From: Trachelipus rathkii
Taxonomy: Eukaryota; Arthropoda; Malacostraca; Isopoda; Trachelipodidae
Assembly: GCA_015478945.1 (NCBI GenBank)
Contig: JABUQX010032353.1
Coordinates: 1 to 32,500 of the forward strand
Direction of reading: 5' to 3'
DNA: 32,500 nt
Position numbers and translations under genes: made by a program. Positions 1 through 11,400 of the stretch are shown one piece after another. The notes below the pieces were generated by a model that saw only the letters and a list, made by a program, of their open reading frames with translations, was not told where the DNA came from and made no database searches. The first letter of the stretch is position 1; every line of letters starts with the position of its first letter.

Positions 1-105
1 TTATTATATATTTTAATATATAAATATAGTAAAAATACTATACTATATATACTATACTATATAATAACAATAAATATATTATAAAGATACTAATATATAC
101 AAATC
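1..105. repeat. AT-rich low-complexity tract
   Basis: Nearly pure A/T with short TATA-type alternation. No gene or other motif is visible. Confidence 0.8.
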
Positions 106-1470
106 AAAGGAGTTGTTCTCACGCCGTTATGATTACAGCAGTGTATCACCTCGTACGGGATGTTTAAGTATGAAAATTTGTGGTTCAGATATATAAGGTT
201 CGATTATTTAACCTTCATTAAGGAGATGGGATATGTTAGAATTGGGAATCACGCACCAGCAATACAATATCGAGAGCACAAACTGTGAATACAAGGAAAT
301 GATTATTTTTTTTTATGAGCTTCTGTGAATAGTGCACATATAAGAAAAATGAGGTGGGACCGTCTTCCCTCTCTCGAGTACAATTATTCTGATTACAGTT
401 GTTCGTAATTCCAACGCAATGAACACACAATAAACAACTAGAACAAAATCTCAATGTAGAAAACATCATGTGACTGACAAAAGCAGAAACGTGTCAATAT
501 GAATAAATTAGGTTAAACACAATAGGTATATCAAATAGTATTCTCATAAATAGGGCGATACAAGCTACAAAGGAATTATAACTTTGAAACGCACTAAGTT
601 GCATACCCTTCTCCACGATTACATTAGATTATGTATCTAATAAATATCGCGCCAATAAGTAATGTGTGCCCCAACTAACAGGTATAACTATGGAGCGCTT
701 AAATGTCATACAGCCTACAATTATGCGTAATAAAGTGTAGCTAGTGGTTTGTTTTTTAGTCAGCCAGCCATACATTTGGACAAATGCCGAGCATGAACCA
801 GATATAAGCCAAACGCAGAGACGAAGGAAGCGGACATTTCTGGAGGTGTATCATTACGGCAAAACAGGATCATGCTCGCAGAAGCATCGCCTGAGGGATA
901 TGGACAAGGGTTATCCACATCGACGACCGCCGACCACAATGAAATTCCATAGAGTTACACTAGTATGATTTCAATGGTTACAGGGTTCGATAGGTATTTA
1001 AACCCCCTCATCAACATACGGGAGTTGGGGTCCGTGTCGCGTATACATTCGACGTCGACCTGGACATTCTGCTTATCAATTCCATGAAAATCCAACGTTC
1101 CTTCATTACAGTAGGCTAGTGATGCTTAGTAGAATAACGAAGGAAACCAACGACGGAATTCGTGTTACGAAATCAACAATAACGTATCATAACAACTGCC
1201 ATACATTGCTGCAGTGGTTTCATTTCGTAGAGACCAAAAAGGGCAGACTGAATTGCCTGGCTGTCATTGATTCCTTCTAATGGATGTAAAGGACTCTATA
1301 GACAATACCTATCTTATAGAGACCCAGATGCAATCTCGCTTTTTACCAAATAAAACGTAATGTATAGAGAATTGGAACTCTCAGACAATTGGGGTCGGAG
1401 GACACAACCCCATTATAAACATTCATACTCAAAACTGATTTTTTCCGTGCCATCTCTATATCTATTATAT
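106..1470. other. Unrecognised DNA, no supportable gene
   Basis: About 1.4 kb of mixed composition. Only short open frames occur, of up to about 78 codons, with no family motif, no splice structure I can defend and no tandem structure. The frame at 744-968 (+) is rich in Arg and Lys but shows no recognisable domain. Confidence 0.6.
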
Positions 1471-1580
1471 AAAAATAGTTTACATATATATATATTTAAT
1501 ATATTATATATACTATTAAATATTACATATTATATTATATATAATAAATACATAGAAATATATATAATGATAATAAATAA
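1471..1580. repeat. AT microsatellite-like tract
   Basis: Alternating TA/TATA and short A or T runs. Imperfect simple sequence. Confidence 0.8.
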
Positions 1581-1614
1581 AATTTCAGAGGTGTAGCAGA
1601 ATAATCCAGCTTAC

Positions 1615-1705
1615 CACATATCGCAATAATCGGATAACCGCATCATATCTCATCACTATCCGCATACGCAACCTCAACCTCAATTTTCTTGCGGATAGTG
1701 AATAG
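1615..1705. repeat. TCCGC / GGATAGTGA motif repeat, copy 1
   Basis: Contains CGGATAACCGCATC, TATCCGCATACGC and TTGCGGATAGTGAA. The same vocabulary (ATCCGC steps followed by GGATAGTGAA) recurs at 2936-2990, again beside AT tracts. This looks like a small dispersed repeat whose ends have become AT microsatellites. Confidence 0.4.
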
Positions 1706-1751
1706 TATTCATCATATCTGTGAATTAGAAGAATCAGTGTTTGCACTTCTT

Positions 1752-1872
1752 TTATATATTATAATAAACTATATATATATATATATATATATCACTACCT
1801 CTAATTTTACTTATAATATATATTATATATATAATATTATTATAATAACTATATTATATATATATATTCTTA
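1752..1872. repeat. (AT)n microsatellite
   Basis: Perfect ATATAT runs interrupted by short A/T blocks. It follows the motif repeat at 1615-1705. Confidence 0.85.
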
Positions 1873-2722
1873 ATATGATCTTTCGTGACGTGAACTTTTC
1901 AAGGATACTAGAAACACTCTGTCTTGGAGATATCATAAGGCATATATCAAACACTCAGCCAAAACCATGACGCTTGGCAATAGCTATCTTTTCTTCAAAT
2001 CCTAAAATACAATAAAAACAAATTTTCTTATGAGGCCACGTTTAGTATCAGAGGGCTTCAAATTAAATTGGTAGAATCCACTTATTGTGATGAATATCTG
2101 CTAAAGGCAGAAAATTTATCACCCAGGGCAATTAAAGAGCGACGAAAGATTACCGCAAACAGATACGCTCAATTACATTTGAAACGAATATCATTGCTCC
2201 AGAATCCATGAACGCACTCTCACTCGTCTTCTAGCAGAACCATCGAGAGTTCTATCTATCCGAGGGTGTAAAAAGACACTCTAACCAACTAATTCGAAAG
2301 AAAGATCACCAAGAAATAAAAGCTTTGGAGAGCACGCAGCGAGATGTATATATAGGCTTAAGTATGAGCTGGTGATAGATTATGTAAAAAGTATTTGTCG
2401 CTCAGAATCTACTGTTGCAACGAATCGCCCACAGAGGAAATCTGACTGCATTGGAGATCACGGTGTAACTTGCTTTGTTTAGGTGATGCATGATTCTCAT
2501 CTTATGTACCGAAAAGAGACAAAATTTCCCAGCTTGAAAAGGCCAGAGCTTTGTTTTATGAAAGGCATAATTTGAGATGTATTAATGTTAAACCAATTAA
2601 TTATATAAAACCTTTTCCAACATGGAGGTGGCATGGCTTCGGTAAATGAGGTATTGGTGGGACTCTGCAAAAGAGTTGTCGATCCAAGAGTCCCCTGTTC
2701 TCAACTCGGTACCCACCACGGG
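1873..2722. other. Unrecognised DNA, no supportable gene
   Basis: Mixed-composition sequence of about 850 bp with stops in all frames at short spacing. No family motif seen. Confidence 0.6.
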
Positions 2723-2723
2723 T

Positions 2724-2890
2724 ATCATAGATATATCATATACTATATATATATAGTATTAAGTAAATTTCTATATTAACTATATTATATATATATATTA
2801 ATATATAATAATATCATATAATATATAACAAATACAAAGTATAAAATAATAATAGGTATAACATCATATATATATATATACATAATATAA
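2724..2890. repeat. AT microsatellite-like tract
   Basis: Long TATATA runs. It ends shortly before the second TCCGC/GGATAGTGA motif. Confidence 0.85.
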
Positions 2891-2929
2891 TGAAGTTACA
2901 CTGTGAGCTAAAACTCGTAAAATTAAACT

Positions 2930-2995
2930 TAATCTTAATCCGCGATCCGCAATCCGCCGGATAGTGAAAAATCCTATCCGCTAACCCAGTCCCTC
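2930..2995. repeat. TCCGC / GGATAGTGA motif repeat, copy 2
   Basis: AATCCGCGATCCGCAATCCG followed by CCGGATAGTGAAAAA and CTATCCGC. It is related to 1615-1705 and, like it, lies between AT tracts. Confidence 0.4.
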
Positions 2996-2997
2996 TA

Positions 2998-3195
2998 ATA
3001 TATTAAATATAAATAATAAAATATACATAATACTCATCAATATTAAATCTATATTTTAAATATAAAATAAAAAATAAAGAATATATTATATATATTGATA
3101 TATAGCATATATCATATACTATTATATGTTCATCATTATCACTATATATTATATATATCACATTCATGTTGTTATTTAATTTATATGTTAACAAT
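2998..3195. repeat. AT-rich low-complexity tract
   Basis: Imperfect A/T simple sequence. The minus-strand open frame it contains is a by-product of the low complexity (I/Y/N-rich) and is not annotated as a gene. Confidence 0.75.
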
Positions 3196-4000
3196 TGATC
3201 TTTCTTAATCCACAGATCTCTAATATATAAATATGCAACCTTGCCAAAATTGCACTTTCTTTATTGTGCTAAATTAATGAAAAAACCGAACGCAAAGCCT
3301 CAAGCATCTTAACAATTATGTAAAAGACAAATGACTAAAACTGATAAACGCCTCAACTAGTAAGAAGTACCGTTTGTAGATCGAATTTTTGGACTCTGAA
3401 CTGGTCCGTACAACTTACACTTTTAGTGGTCGATGTATTGTCGAAGACGACGAGACATCGATGGGTTTTAGGGGCACGGATTTTCTTTATCTTATTTGTT
3501 TTGCAAAAAAACGAAATGTGCGAGTGTGAATTTGTTATATTTATTACTATAAAAGAGTTTGGTCTTAGTCAGCAACAGTACCTCATACAGGGATTATATA
3601 ATGATGCTCCAACGTAAGACTAACTGCTTAAGTGGTCGATTATTACCGCCTTCACGGTATATAATAAATTTTTCATTAGAACTAAAAAATAACGACCTAG
3701 GTTAGAGGAGCAGAGTCGGGTCTTCTTCGGGCTCCCAGGTTGACGATGAATCACGGACTATTATACACCCTCTCCCCCGTCGCTCGGCCCCTACAATGTA
3801 AAAAAATAAAATTCGATATCTTATTCGCTATAAGTCGATTTATTCGATATAACTCGTTAATCAAATATAGAACCCCAGCCTAGAATCGTTCTATTTCTCA
3901 TCCTATCATAGAGGGTACTTGTCGAAAAACATTTTAAATCCGGCCTCCCGTTCCGAGGAGAACAGCCATAACTCCAACTTTGTCCATATGAATACCATAT
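3196..4000. other. Unrecognised DNA, no supportable gene
   Basis: About 0.8 kb of mixed composition. A short stretch at 3811-3866 repeats the theme TCGATAT / TCGATTT / TATTCG, but no clear period is present. No gene recognised. Confidence 0.55.
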
Positions 4001-4145
4001 AAATATTTACCTATAATATTTAATAATTAAATCTCTATACTATATTATATAATAGGTACCTATATACCATGTATATATAGTACTTATACTAAAAATTACA
4101 CCTACATAATATATATATATAAAATATATAGGGTATATATATATT
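4001..4145. repeat. AT-rich low-complexity tract
   Basis: TATATA runs with two GGTACCTATA-type palindromic patches. Confidence 0.75.
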
Positions 4146-4585
4146 CTTCGCGAGCAAATATTAACAAACTAAAATATATAAGCAATGAAAAAAAAAAAAA
4201 AGAATGAACAATTGGATACCAAAGTAATAATTACTAACCGTATAAATTATATTTATCTACATTTGAGAAACTTACTTTAATCACTGAAATTTCGATAGTG
4301 TAACTGGGAATTTACAAACAAAAAAACACTATCGAGAGTAGTTAATAATTAACTAGCGAAACACTTACGTAAATCTGTGACCGCTAACATCGCTTTACTG
4401 CAGTTAAGTGTAAGGCAATAAAAATTACTGAAACGCTCCTTAATGATAGTAAAATATAATGCGAAAATGTAAGGAGGTGGAAGGGAGAAATTTACATATG
4501 ACGATGTACTGGATTAAGACCAAATAGAGAGTGTTCCTTATTAAGGCGTTAAAAGAAACTTAAAACAGAATTATTAGTTTGTCGA
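4146..4585. other. Unrecognised AT-rich DNA
   Basis: No gene recognised. It includes an A-homopolymer near 4188-4201. Confidence 0.5.
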
Positions 4586-4588
4586 TTG

Positions 4589-4675
4589 GCCAATCGCGTA
4601 AAAATTTGCGACGTAACGATTATACGACAATCAATTATTAGTTAATTATTATTATTAATTAATTAATACTATTTT
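4589..4675. repeat. CCAATCGCGTAA motif followed by (ATT)n tract
   Basis: CCAATCGCGTAAAAAT, then GCGACGTAACGATTATACG, then ATT/TTA steps. A close counterpart (ATCGCGTAAAAAATGCGGACG, then AAT steps) lies at 20160-20380, and the inverse TTACGCGATTGG lies at 20606-20617. This suggests a dispersed repeat with a trinucleotide tail. Confidence 0.4.
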
Positions 4676-4680
4676 AAAAA

Positions 4681-5575
4681 AAAATGTTGTAACAAGGCGC
4701 AGCATAACTTTTTGATCAACAGCTGGCTCTGAAGGACTTGCATTTCCAGTGTCAAATAGACACGATTCATGATGATGAAAATGAACTAATGGTTAATATA
4801 TCGATGACCCCTGGGCTTTAAGTTACTCTTGAACAGAACTCAATTTCAATATTTGAGGCATACCACAGGGATTCTTGAACTTTTCTCCAAATGTAAAAGA
4901 AAGTCTGACATTTCATCGTGCATTTTATTCTAAGGCTACTTGCTCACCGGCTTGTCCATGATCGGTCCTTAACCAAAAGGCCCAGCTGAAGAGGATATTC
5001 CGCCAACCCAGAACCAATGCTTTAGAAGAAGCTCATTACCAGAAGATAAGCGAGCAAATAGATATTATTTGATTCACTGAGGTGCATGAGAATGAACCCG
5101 TAAACGTGAAGTGGGCGGGACAAATAATAAAAGTCATGAGCAACACATGTTCTCAGGTGTTGAAGCGGGTATAATTGAGTGCGCTTTAATTTCTCTCAAG
5201 ACTTTCTAATTAAAGCGAATGATTCAGCTGTGTAGTGATGGCAAGAAAAGAGAATACCTCCTTCTCGTCTCAGTTTTAACTAACTTTGGTTCCAGTGTCA
5301 AGAGCAACTTCCGACTGATACTTGTTCAGCAACATTTTAGGTGTAGTTTGGGCCGATAGTCATGCATGAGGCAACAATTGTTTCTCTAACCTTTAGATTA
5401 AGAAGACTTTGGAATGGAAATACTAACAAATGCTGTTTCGTATTTTTAGAATGGATGGAGGAAACACCACCCAGCCAAATACAACAAATTAATATAAATG
5501 GATTACTTCGTTTTCTGGTTTCTGACATTTCAACATCATTTTCTTTTGTTATTCGAATATTATACATCACCTGTG
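4681..5575 (+). repeat. Dispersed repeat, copy A
   Basis: This block aligns along its length with 8420-9245. The best-kept segment (near 4696-4755) shares TTTTGATCAACAGCTGGCTC and GAAGGACTTGCATTTCC. Further matches are GATCGGTCC...CAGCTGAA (4960 versus 8718), a GAGAATGAA segment (about 5090 versus 8842) and TTTAGAATGGATG (5447 versus 9135). Other stretches are strongly diverged with indels. Strand is given only relative to copy B. Neither copy keeps a reading frame in common with the other, so I treat it as a non-coding or decayed mobile repeat of unknown class. Confidence 0.6.
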
Positions 5576-6060
5576 AAAATTTACTGTTTATTTTTATAGT
5601 TTTTGTTTAAAACACCTTAGTAACTACCCTAACGTATTTCTTTTTTTAACAATGATATCGATAGATATGCTTGCTTTATTTATTTATTATCTATATTTCA
5701 TTAATTTAATTTAATATTTATACTTACTAATACCGGTGGTACTTTTCACGTTACAAGTTGTGAACTTTTGTTTTATTGAATAATAAGTAAGCCTACTTAA
5801 TACTTTTTAAGAAAATTTTGGGAAAGCACCATTTATTAAGCAATTCATAAGATGCTTTTCCTTAAGTAAACAAATAAAGAGGGTCTAAAAATGTCTTACG
5901 CAGCCAGCAGTGACGCTATCTTTCTTACAATTTTAGGAAAGTTGTGGACGAATGGGATAACTAGACATGTTACTCCAGCTGGAAACAGCTTCGAAGACAT
6001 TCTTTCTTTTCTCCCTACTCCACTAAACTTCAAAAGCAGTGGTATTAATTAAACCAGGCT
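5576..6060. other. Unrecognised AT-rich DNA
   Basis: No gene or family motif seen. The sequence after copy A keeps only weak resemblance to that after copy B (GATAGATATG at 5659 and near 9336). Confidence 0.45.
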
Positions 6061-6072
6061 ATTTGGACAATG

Positions 6073-6160
6073 AATTTACCTTCCCAACTTTGGTGGAAAC
6101 ACCGCTTTGCCATTAGATTTACCTTTCCCAACGACAGAAAAGAAAACTTTCGTACTGGTT
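6073..6160. repeat. Small paired repeat, copy 1
   Basis: TTTGCCATTAGATTTACCTT continuing through CCCAACGACAGAAAAGAAAA matches 7898-7948 (TTGCCATTACATTTACCGTT then TCCAACGATAGAAAAGAAA). Within copy 1 the theme ATTTACCTT-CCCAAC also occurs twice, at 6075 and 6118. The overlapping minus-strand open frame (102 codons, 6045-6353) has no recognisable domain and is not called. Confidence 0.5.
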
Positions 6161-6590
6161 GCACCGTCTTTCCATTCAGTTCTAGGTGGGCGTGATTACA
6201 CCCAAACATATATATGGGTCCGAGTCTATAATAAAATACTACAGAAGCACCAACTTCAGAAATAAATAAACACAAGAACCAGGACAGCACACCGCCCTTC
6301 GATATTAAACAAATGACTTTGAATCCACATAAACACTCAACAAAACCGAACAACCCTATAATCCTAATACAACAACATAATTAAGTGCTAAAAGTTTAAA
6401 ATATTAAAAAAGGTCAAAGAACTTAATTTAATGAACAAATAAATTCTTAACTTTGTAAAAATTCAATGAAAATTATTCTATAATTATAAATTTAATTATC
6501 AACTATACTAAAACCAGATTTACCTTATTTCCATTCATTTATACCCTAAATTTTGTTCTCCTAAAATTTTCTGTCTAAAGTCGCGTCATA
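6161..6590. other. Unrecognised AT-rich DNA
   Basis: No gene, RNA or repeat recognised in this stretch. Confidence 0.5.
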
Positions 6591-7640
6591 CTGATATGAA
6601 ACAGTGAGAGTGTCGCACGTACTGACGGGAACGAAGGGTCAGAATACATGAGAGTGACCTCGTAGCGTGCAGGGCTGGGCTGGACCTACGGCATCAAAGT
6701 AGATTTAAAGTTAATAAGGAAAAATACTACAAGCCTAGAGGAAATGTACGATAGCTCCATTATGACATCAGTACACGAGCTGTAGGGAACCAACAGCCAA
6801 GACGAGGATGTATATCGGCGGTTAGAATCCTAGCTGGGGCGGAACGAGAAATGTCTGTGGCCGCGGTCGAACGCCAGAAACTTGAACGCGACTGATCCAT
6901 AAGCCGCAACACGTTCTGAGGACGACGACGGCCCGATCGCCGTAACGTCAGCAATGAGTAGCATGGCAGAGGTCATCTGAATTCAACGAATACAATCCGA
7001 CGCGTGTGAATTAACCTCCAGTATGGGAGAGAAAGGAAAAGCTGATAGCCGAAGATTGAGAACTCGTAAGGGCAGTATAGTCCAAAAGGGCAAGGAGGAT
7101 CACAGCATATCTTACGAGTCCTTTAAAAACATAGGAACCGCCACGAAAGACACATATCAGGATGTCACGGCGCTTAGAGAAAACAGAGTCAGCGTAGACG
7201 AGGCAACCTAAGCATTGATCAGGCTAATGAGGAAGATATGTCAGGACCCATCGGCAATGCAGGAGATAGAGTTCGGAGCTCCGTGTAGCGGTTTTCTAAT
7301 GTGCTAGATGAACAACACGGCTCAGAGATGTAGGGTAATCGCTATATTGCGCAGAGACTGCTGAGTCCTGTTCGACTCGGTTGTATGAGTTCGCCCACCC
7401 ACAACTGGCTAGGCGGGCGTGAAAGACGATCAGCAGACATCGCTAAAAGCGACAGTACGTGGTGGAATTTATTACCCATTGGGTTTATAAAGCATCACCG
7501 AGTTAAACCTCTCTTCGGCGAATCTAACGAGATTAAAGGATAGAAGACTGAATCTTAGTGGGAGTTATTCAACCTCCCTCAACAGTGGAAGGACGAGAGT
7601 CACCTCGATGACGCCATCTTGCGGATAACTATACTCAGAG
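6591..7640 (+). pseudogene. GC-richer island, possible decayed non-LTR retrotransposon gag
   Basis: This kilobase is clearly richer in G and C than its surroundings, which usually marks decayed coding sequence in an AT-rich genome. Near 7311-7335 the plus strand reads Cys, stop, Met-Asn-Asn, then Thr-Ala-Gln-Arg-Cys-Arg. That resembles the 'C-L-E-x-G-H-T-A-Q-R-C-R-G' CCHC zinc knuckle found in Gag proteins of R1/LOA-like non-LTR retrotransposons. The stop and the missing His mean it is not functional as read. The 62-codon plus-strand frame at 7023-7211 lies upstream in the same island and is hydrophilic, but I cannot place it in a family. No reverse transcriptase or endonuclease motif was found. 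The assignment rests on one short motif and is weak. Confidence 0.25.
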
Positions 7641-7737
7641 TATAGATCAAGCATCCTAAGGAGCAAGAATTAAATCTCTACTGACTAACGCACACATGCA
7701 ATGAGGACTGTAGTTCTATTGTAAACTAAATGTTAAA
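7641..7737. other. Unrecognised DNA
   Basis: Short linker between the GC-richer island and the TTA tract. Nothing recognised. Confidence 0.4.
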
Positions 7738-7800
7738 GTAATAATATAATAATTATTATTATTATTTAGTTATTATTATTATTAAAAAGTATTAAAAAAA
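7738..7800. repeat. (TTA)n-like microsatellite
   Basis: ATTATTATTATTATTTAG-type trinucleotide runs ending in an A homopolymer. Confidence 0.8.
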
Positions 7801-7897
7801 AATTGAGGGGAGAGTCCGCATTGTATTATAATATGACTTGATCACCCGAACTGTTTACGTATTAAAAAGGATTAATACTATAATTTACTTATAATTG

Positions 7898-7950
7898 ATT
7901 GCCATTACATTTACCGTTTCCAACGATAGAAAAGAAAGCCATTTTGTATG
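7898..7950. repeat. Small paired repeat, copy 2
   Basis: Counterpart of 6073-6160 in the same orientation (GCCATTACATTTACC...CAACGATAGAAAAGAAA). Confidence 0.5.
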
Positions 7951-8280
7951 GCAGCCATAGAGTCCAACCATTCTTTGGGGAACTAAAGAAGAATAAAAGC
8001 GCGTTGGTAATGATGATGCTAATACTTCCAGAATATTACTTCATCCAGCGAAGTCACATAAGAAAACAAGATAAAAATTAGTAAAGAATTATTTTTGTTC
8101 TTTTCTAACTAGACGTAAACGCTAGCTTTTGTAGTCCACTTAAATCTGGAACAATGACCCAACATGGCTTACTTGCATTAGTGTACGACAACAAAAATTT
8201 CCTTGAAAGCTTCAATAAACTTAATATCTCTTTTTTTATTTCATACAAGTAAAAAATGTAATAAAGAAATTCTTTTATGT
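7951..8280. other. Unrecognised DNA
   Basis: No gene supported. The 60-codon frame that starts at 7899 runs through the small repeat and has no family motif. Confidence 0.45.
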
Positions 8281-8284
8281 GAAG

Positions 8285-8418
8285 GTAAATTATTAATTAT
8301 TATTATTATGTTGGAATTTTTTATTATATTCTTAATATATATTATTATTATATTATTATATTTTTACTAAATTTATTAAATTATTAATTATTATATTAAA
8401 ATTATATTATTATCTATT
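8285..8418. repeat. (TTA)n / A+T low-complexity tract
   Basis: Repeated ATTATT and TATTATTA steps directly before dispersed-repeat copy B. A similar tract precedes copy A. Confidence 0.8.
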
Positions 8419-8419
8419 A

Positions 8420-9245
8420 AAAATGTTCATCTAGAGGGCGCAGCAACTTTTTGATCAACAGCTGGCTCTGAAGGACTTGCATTTCCGGTGTTAAATAACT
8501 GATTCCTGATGATGGCGAAAGGAATGGAAAGTGAATTACTACTACGCGAGAACCCCCACTGGTGGCTTAGTACTACTAACAAAGACCCTGAAGTGTCTAA
8601 TTATGTGGAAGGAGTTGAGATTTTTGTCCATGAATTTAATGCTGGATTAATAGTTGTACATTCAAGTCTGTGTGCAATGCCGCTTTTTCTAGGTACAAAT
8701 TTAGTGCTGTCCTTAGATCGGTCCTCCAACGGCCAGCTGAAAGAGGTACTCTTCCACAGACCCCAAATGCTTCAGAGAGAGCTCTTTCTGCTGATACGTA
8801 CGCAGTAAGGCTATATTATTTGTTTCACCTGGTGGATTGAGAATGAAACCGCTAGAACATGAAGTGACTGAGAGGAAATAATGAATATGGCAATGAAATA
8901 ATGTTAATTTACCAGGTTTTGGAGGGAATGAATGAGGGCTTTACTCCTCTCATGACTTCTAATGAAGGCGATGACAGCTTTGTCGTGATGGCAATAGGGA
9001 ACCCTCCTTTGTTCAGTATAACTTTGGTACAGCATCAGAAAGCTTCGAGATATTCGTTCAGCTTGGAGGTTGTGGCGAGTTCCGGAAGGCTGAAGAACAT
9101 GATGCAAGAATAGTATTTTCTAATGTGTTCTTTATTTAGAATGGATGAAGTAACACCAACCAGCGCACTAAAAACAGATTTATGTATTTATTCTTCTGGT
9201 CTGGTTTCTGTACAAAGGTATTTTATCCTGTATCGAATATTTCTG
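8420..9245 (+). repeat. Dispersed repeat, copy B
   Basis: Counterpart of 4681-5575, in direct orientation about 3.7 kb downstream. It holds longer open stretches than copy A: 99 codons at 8509-8808 and 70 codons at 8901-9113. Their translations show no known domain and do not match the aligned reading of copy A. A pyrimidine-rich GTGTTCTTTATTTAG ends at 9138 and resembles a splice acceptor. The corresponding place in copy A also reads TTTTTAG followed by AATGGATG, so an exon origin is conceivable but not shown. Confidence 0.6.
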
Positions 9246-9500
9246 AAAAGTTGGTTTATTTTTACTTTTTTCATGCAGTCTCTTAAACTTATCACTAGCA
9301 TTGTTGATAGTATTTTCCATTTAAAAAATTATATTGATAGATATGATGTTTTTATTTTGTTATCTATTCTTAATTCTTATATTTAAAAGTTAATTAAAAA
9401 TAAATAGATATTAATCGTTGCACATCATTAAGTCAGCCTTCAGCAGATAAATAAAGATTTTATTTGATTCAAATATTGACAATATTGTAAATATTTTTTT
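9246..9500. other. Unrecognised AT-rich DNA
   Basis: Nothing recognised. It follows copy B. Confidence 0.4.
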
Positions 9501-9960
9501 TTATAAATACTGATAAAAAAAATAAAACAAATATTACTGTTATTATTATTTCGAGATTATTATTATTTTTTTCGATTCTGTAATAATTAGTGTATTATTT
9601 ATTTATGTCAGTATTTATATCATTATTATTTTATGATTTATCTTATCATTTTCATTCGATATATACATATGTATATCTATATAAATCCAGAAATAAAATA
9701 TCTATTTAAATATTCAATACATTTTTGGATATATATATAAAACATAAAATTTATTGTAAAAATATATATATATTACTATATTTAATAATTAAGTATAAAA
9801 AATATATATTACCAAATATTCTATATATCTATATAAATTATTATAATTTATTATAATTTAATAAATATATATCAAAAGATATTCTATCTAGCTCAAAAAC
9901 AAATAAGCATATATATCATATCATTATAAAAATAAAAAGGAATATTTAAAAAATTAATGA
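9501..9960. repeat. A+T low-complexity region
   Basis: Mixed ATT, TATA and A/T runs over about 460 bp. No gene-like sequence. Confidence 0.75.
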
Positions 9961-9984
9961 TTTAATTCATTTTTATTGAGGTTA

Positions 9985-10780
9985 ACTTATAAAGGAGAAG
10001 TGGTAAGACAAAAAGAGGTTTCGGAAATCGGGGAGTATTGCTGATAGTACGTGAAAAAGTTGGACATAAGTTACTAAGGTGGTTTCTTTGTAAATCCCAG
10101 ACATGGAATTATTTTCTTTATCTTCCATTCTATAATTCCTTCTTTATTTAAATCTTTCTTGCAAATAATATGAAATATTTAACATCTACAATATAAACGA
10201 CGTACCGAGGGATAGTGTACAGGTCTGTACACCTGGTGATGGAAGTCGACTGACGGGAGCTCGGTTGCTTTTAACTGTTGTTCTTGAATCGAAACTTATA
10301 TTGTTTTGGAGAGCTTCAGCTCTTGTTAGTCCTCTGTATATAGTCCTCACTTCAACAACCGGCGAATGGTTCAATCGCAGAGAAGGGAGTAATTTCTTTA
10401 TCTTCCCATTATACCACTCGCTTATCTTTATTTACATTCTATTTTCTATGTAGAGAGGCCAATTTTAAACCAAACATCTAAAATATAAAAGAACGACGAG
10501 GGGATATGGACCAGGCTGAACACTAAAGGTGGAATGTGCCTTGACGGGAGGCTCTGTTGCTTTCATACACCTGGTGCTTCGGATTCAACTTCTGTATATA
10601 AGGTTGGGGATAGCTTCAGTTGTATGCATTGGTATATTGTCCTACTTCGCAACAGCGGGTGGTTCCCATCCAGAGACAAGGAAGATATTGCCTTCATCTT
10701 ACACTTATATGTTACCTTTCTTTATTTACATTCTTTAGAGATAGATTAATATAAATGATATTTTACATCTACCACCTTAA
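9985..10780. repeat. Tandem repeat, 292 bp period
   Basis: The anchor AACATCTA(C/A)AATATAAA occurs at 10181 and 10473, and ACATCTACCA at 10765, so the period is 291-292 bp. Two full units are present. The part before 10181 matches the end of a unit (TTTCTTTATCTTCC and CTTTATTTA...). Shared landmarks within units are GACGAGGGGATA, TGACGGGAG, GGTTGCTTT or TGTTGCTTT, ACCTGGTG and CTTCTGTATATA. Unit-to-unit divergence is substantial. The short open frames inside (about 60-70 codons on both strands) are not supported as genes. Confidence 0.65.
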
Positions 10781-11400
10781 AACCACCTATATTATATATA
10801 TAGTATATACTATATATATTTTTAATATAATTATAATATTATATATAATTTAACTATATCTATCGTTATTAATTAAAAATAAATATATATAATACGGGTG
10901 ACTAATAAAAATTAAGAAAAATCAGACATAAATTTTAAAAGGAAAAAAATTTATATATTCTGAATATATATTAATTATAATATAGCTATAAATATAATTA
11001 AAATGTACGTAAATAACAAATATATTTTTAGATAATCAATTAATATAAATTTAACTTAAACTTTAATAAAATATATATAATTCTATAATTAATTATTATG
11101 TATATAAAAATTAAATTATTTATATATATATAATAATGTATATATGTTTTGAGTAACTTATACTAATAATTTTTAATATAGAATTTATTTGTAATAATTT
11201 ATAATTACATAATTATTTTATTTATTATAAATAGATATATTATAAATATATAATAAATTTAATATATCTATAATATTATAATTATATTTATATATAAGTA
11301 TATATAACCCGTATATATTATATATATATAAAATATTTATATATATAATATATAAATATATATTTACACTCAACTATATATATATATATTAATTGGTACA
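10781..11400. repeat. Large A+T low-complexity block
   Basis: About 620 bp of TATA, TAATAT and ATAT runs. Confidence 0.85.

Noticed and set aside
2998..3195. 63-codon minus-strand frame
   Set aside because: Translation of AT simple sequence, almost entirely I, Y, N, D and F.
6045..6353. 102-codon minus-strand open frame as a gene
   Set aside because: It overlaps the small paired repeat at 6073-6160, whose other copy (7898) has no equivalent minus-strand frame. No domain seen.
8509..8808. 99-codon plus-strand open frame as a gene
   Set aside because: It lies in dispersed-repeat copy B; the aligned copy A has no matching frame and no domain is recognisable.
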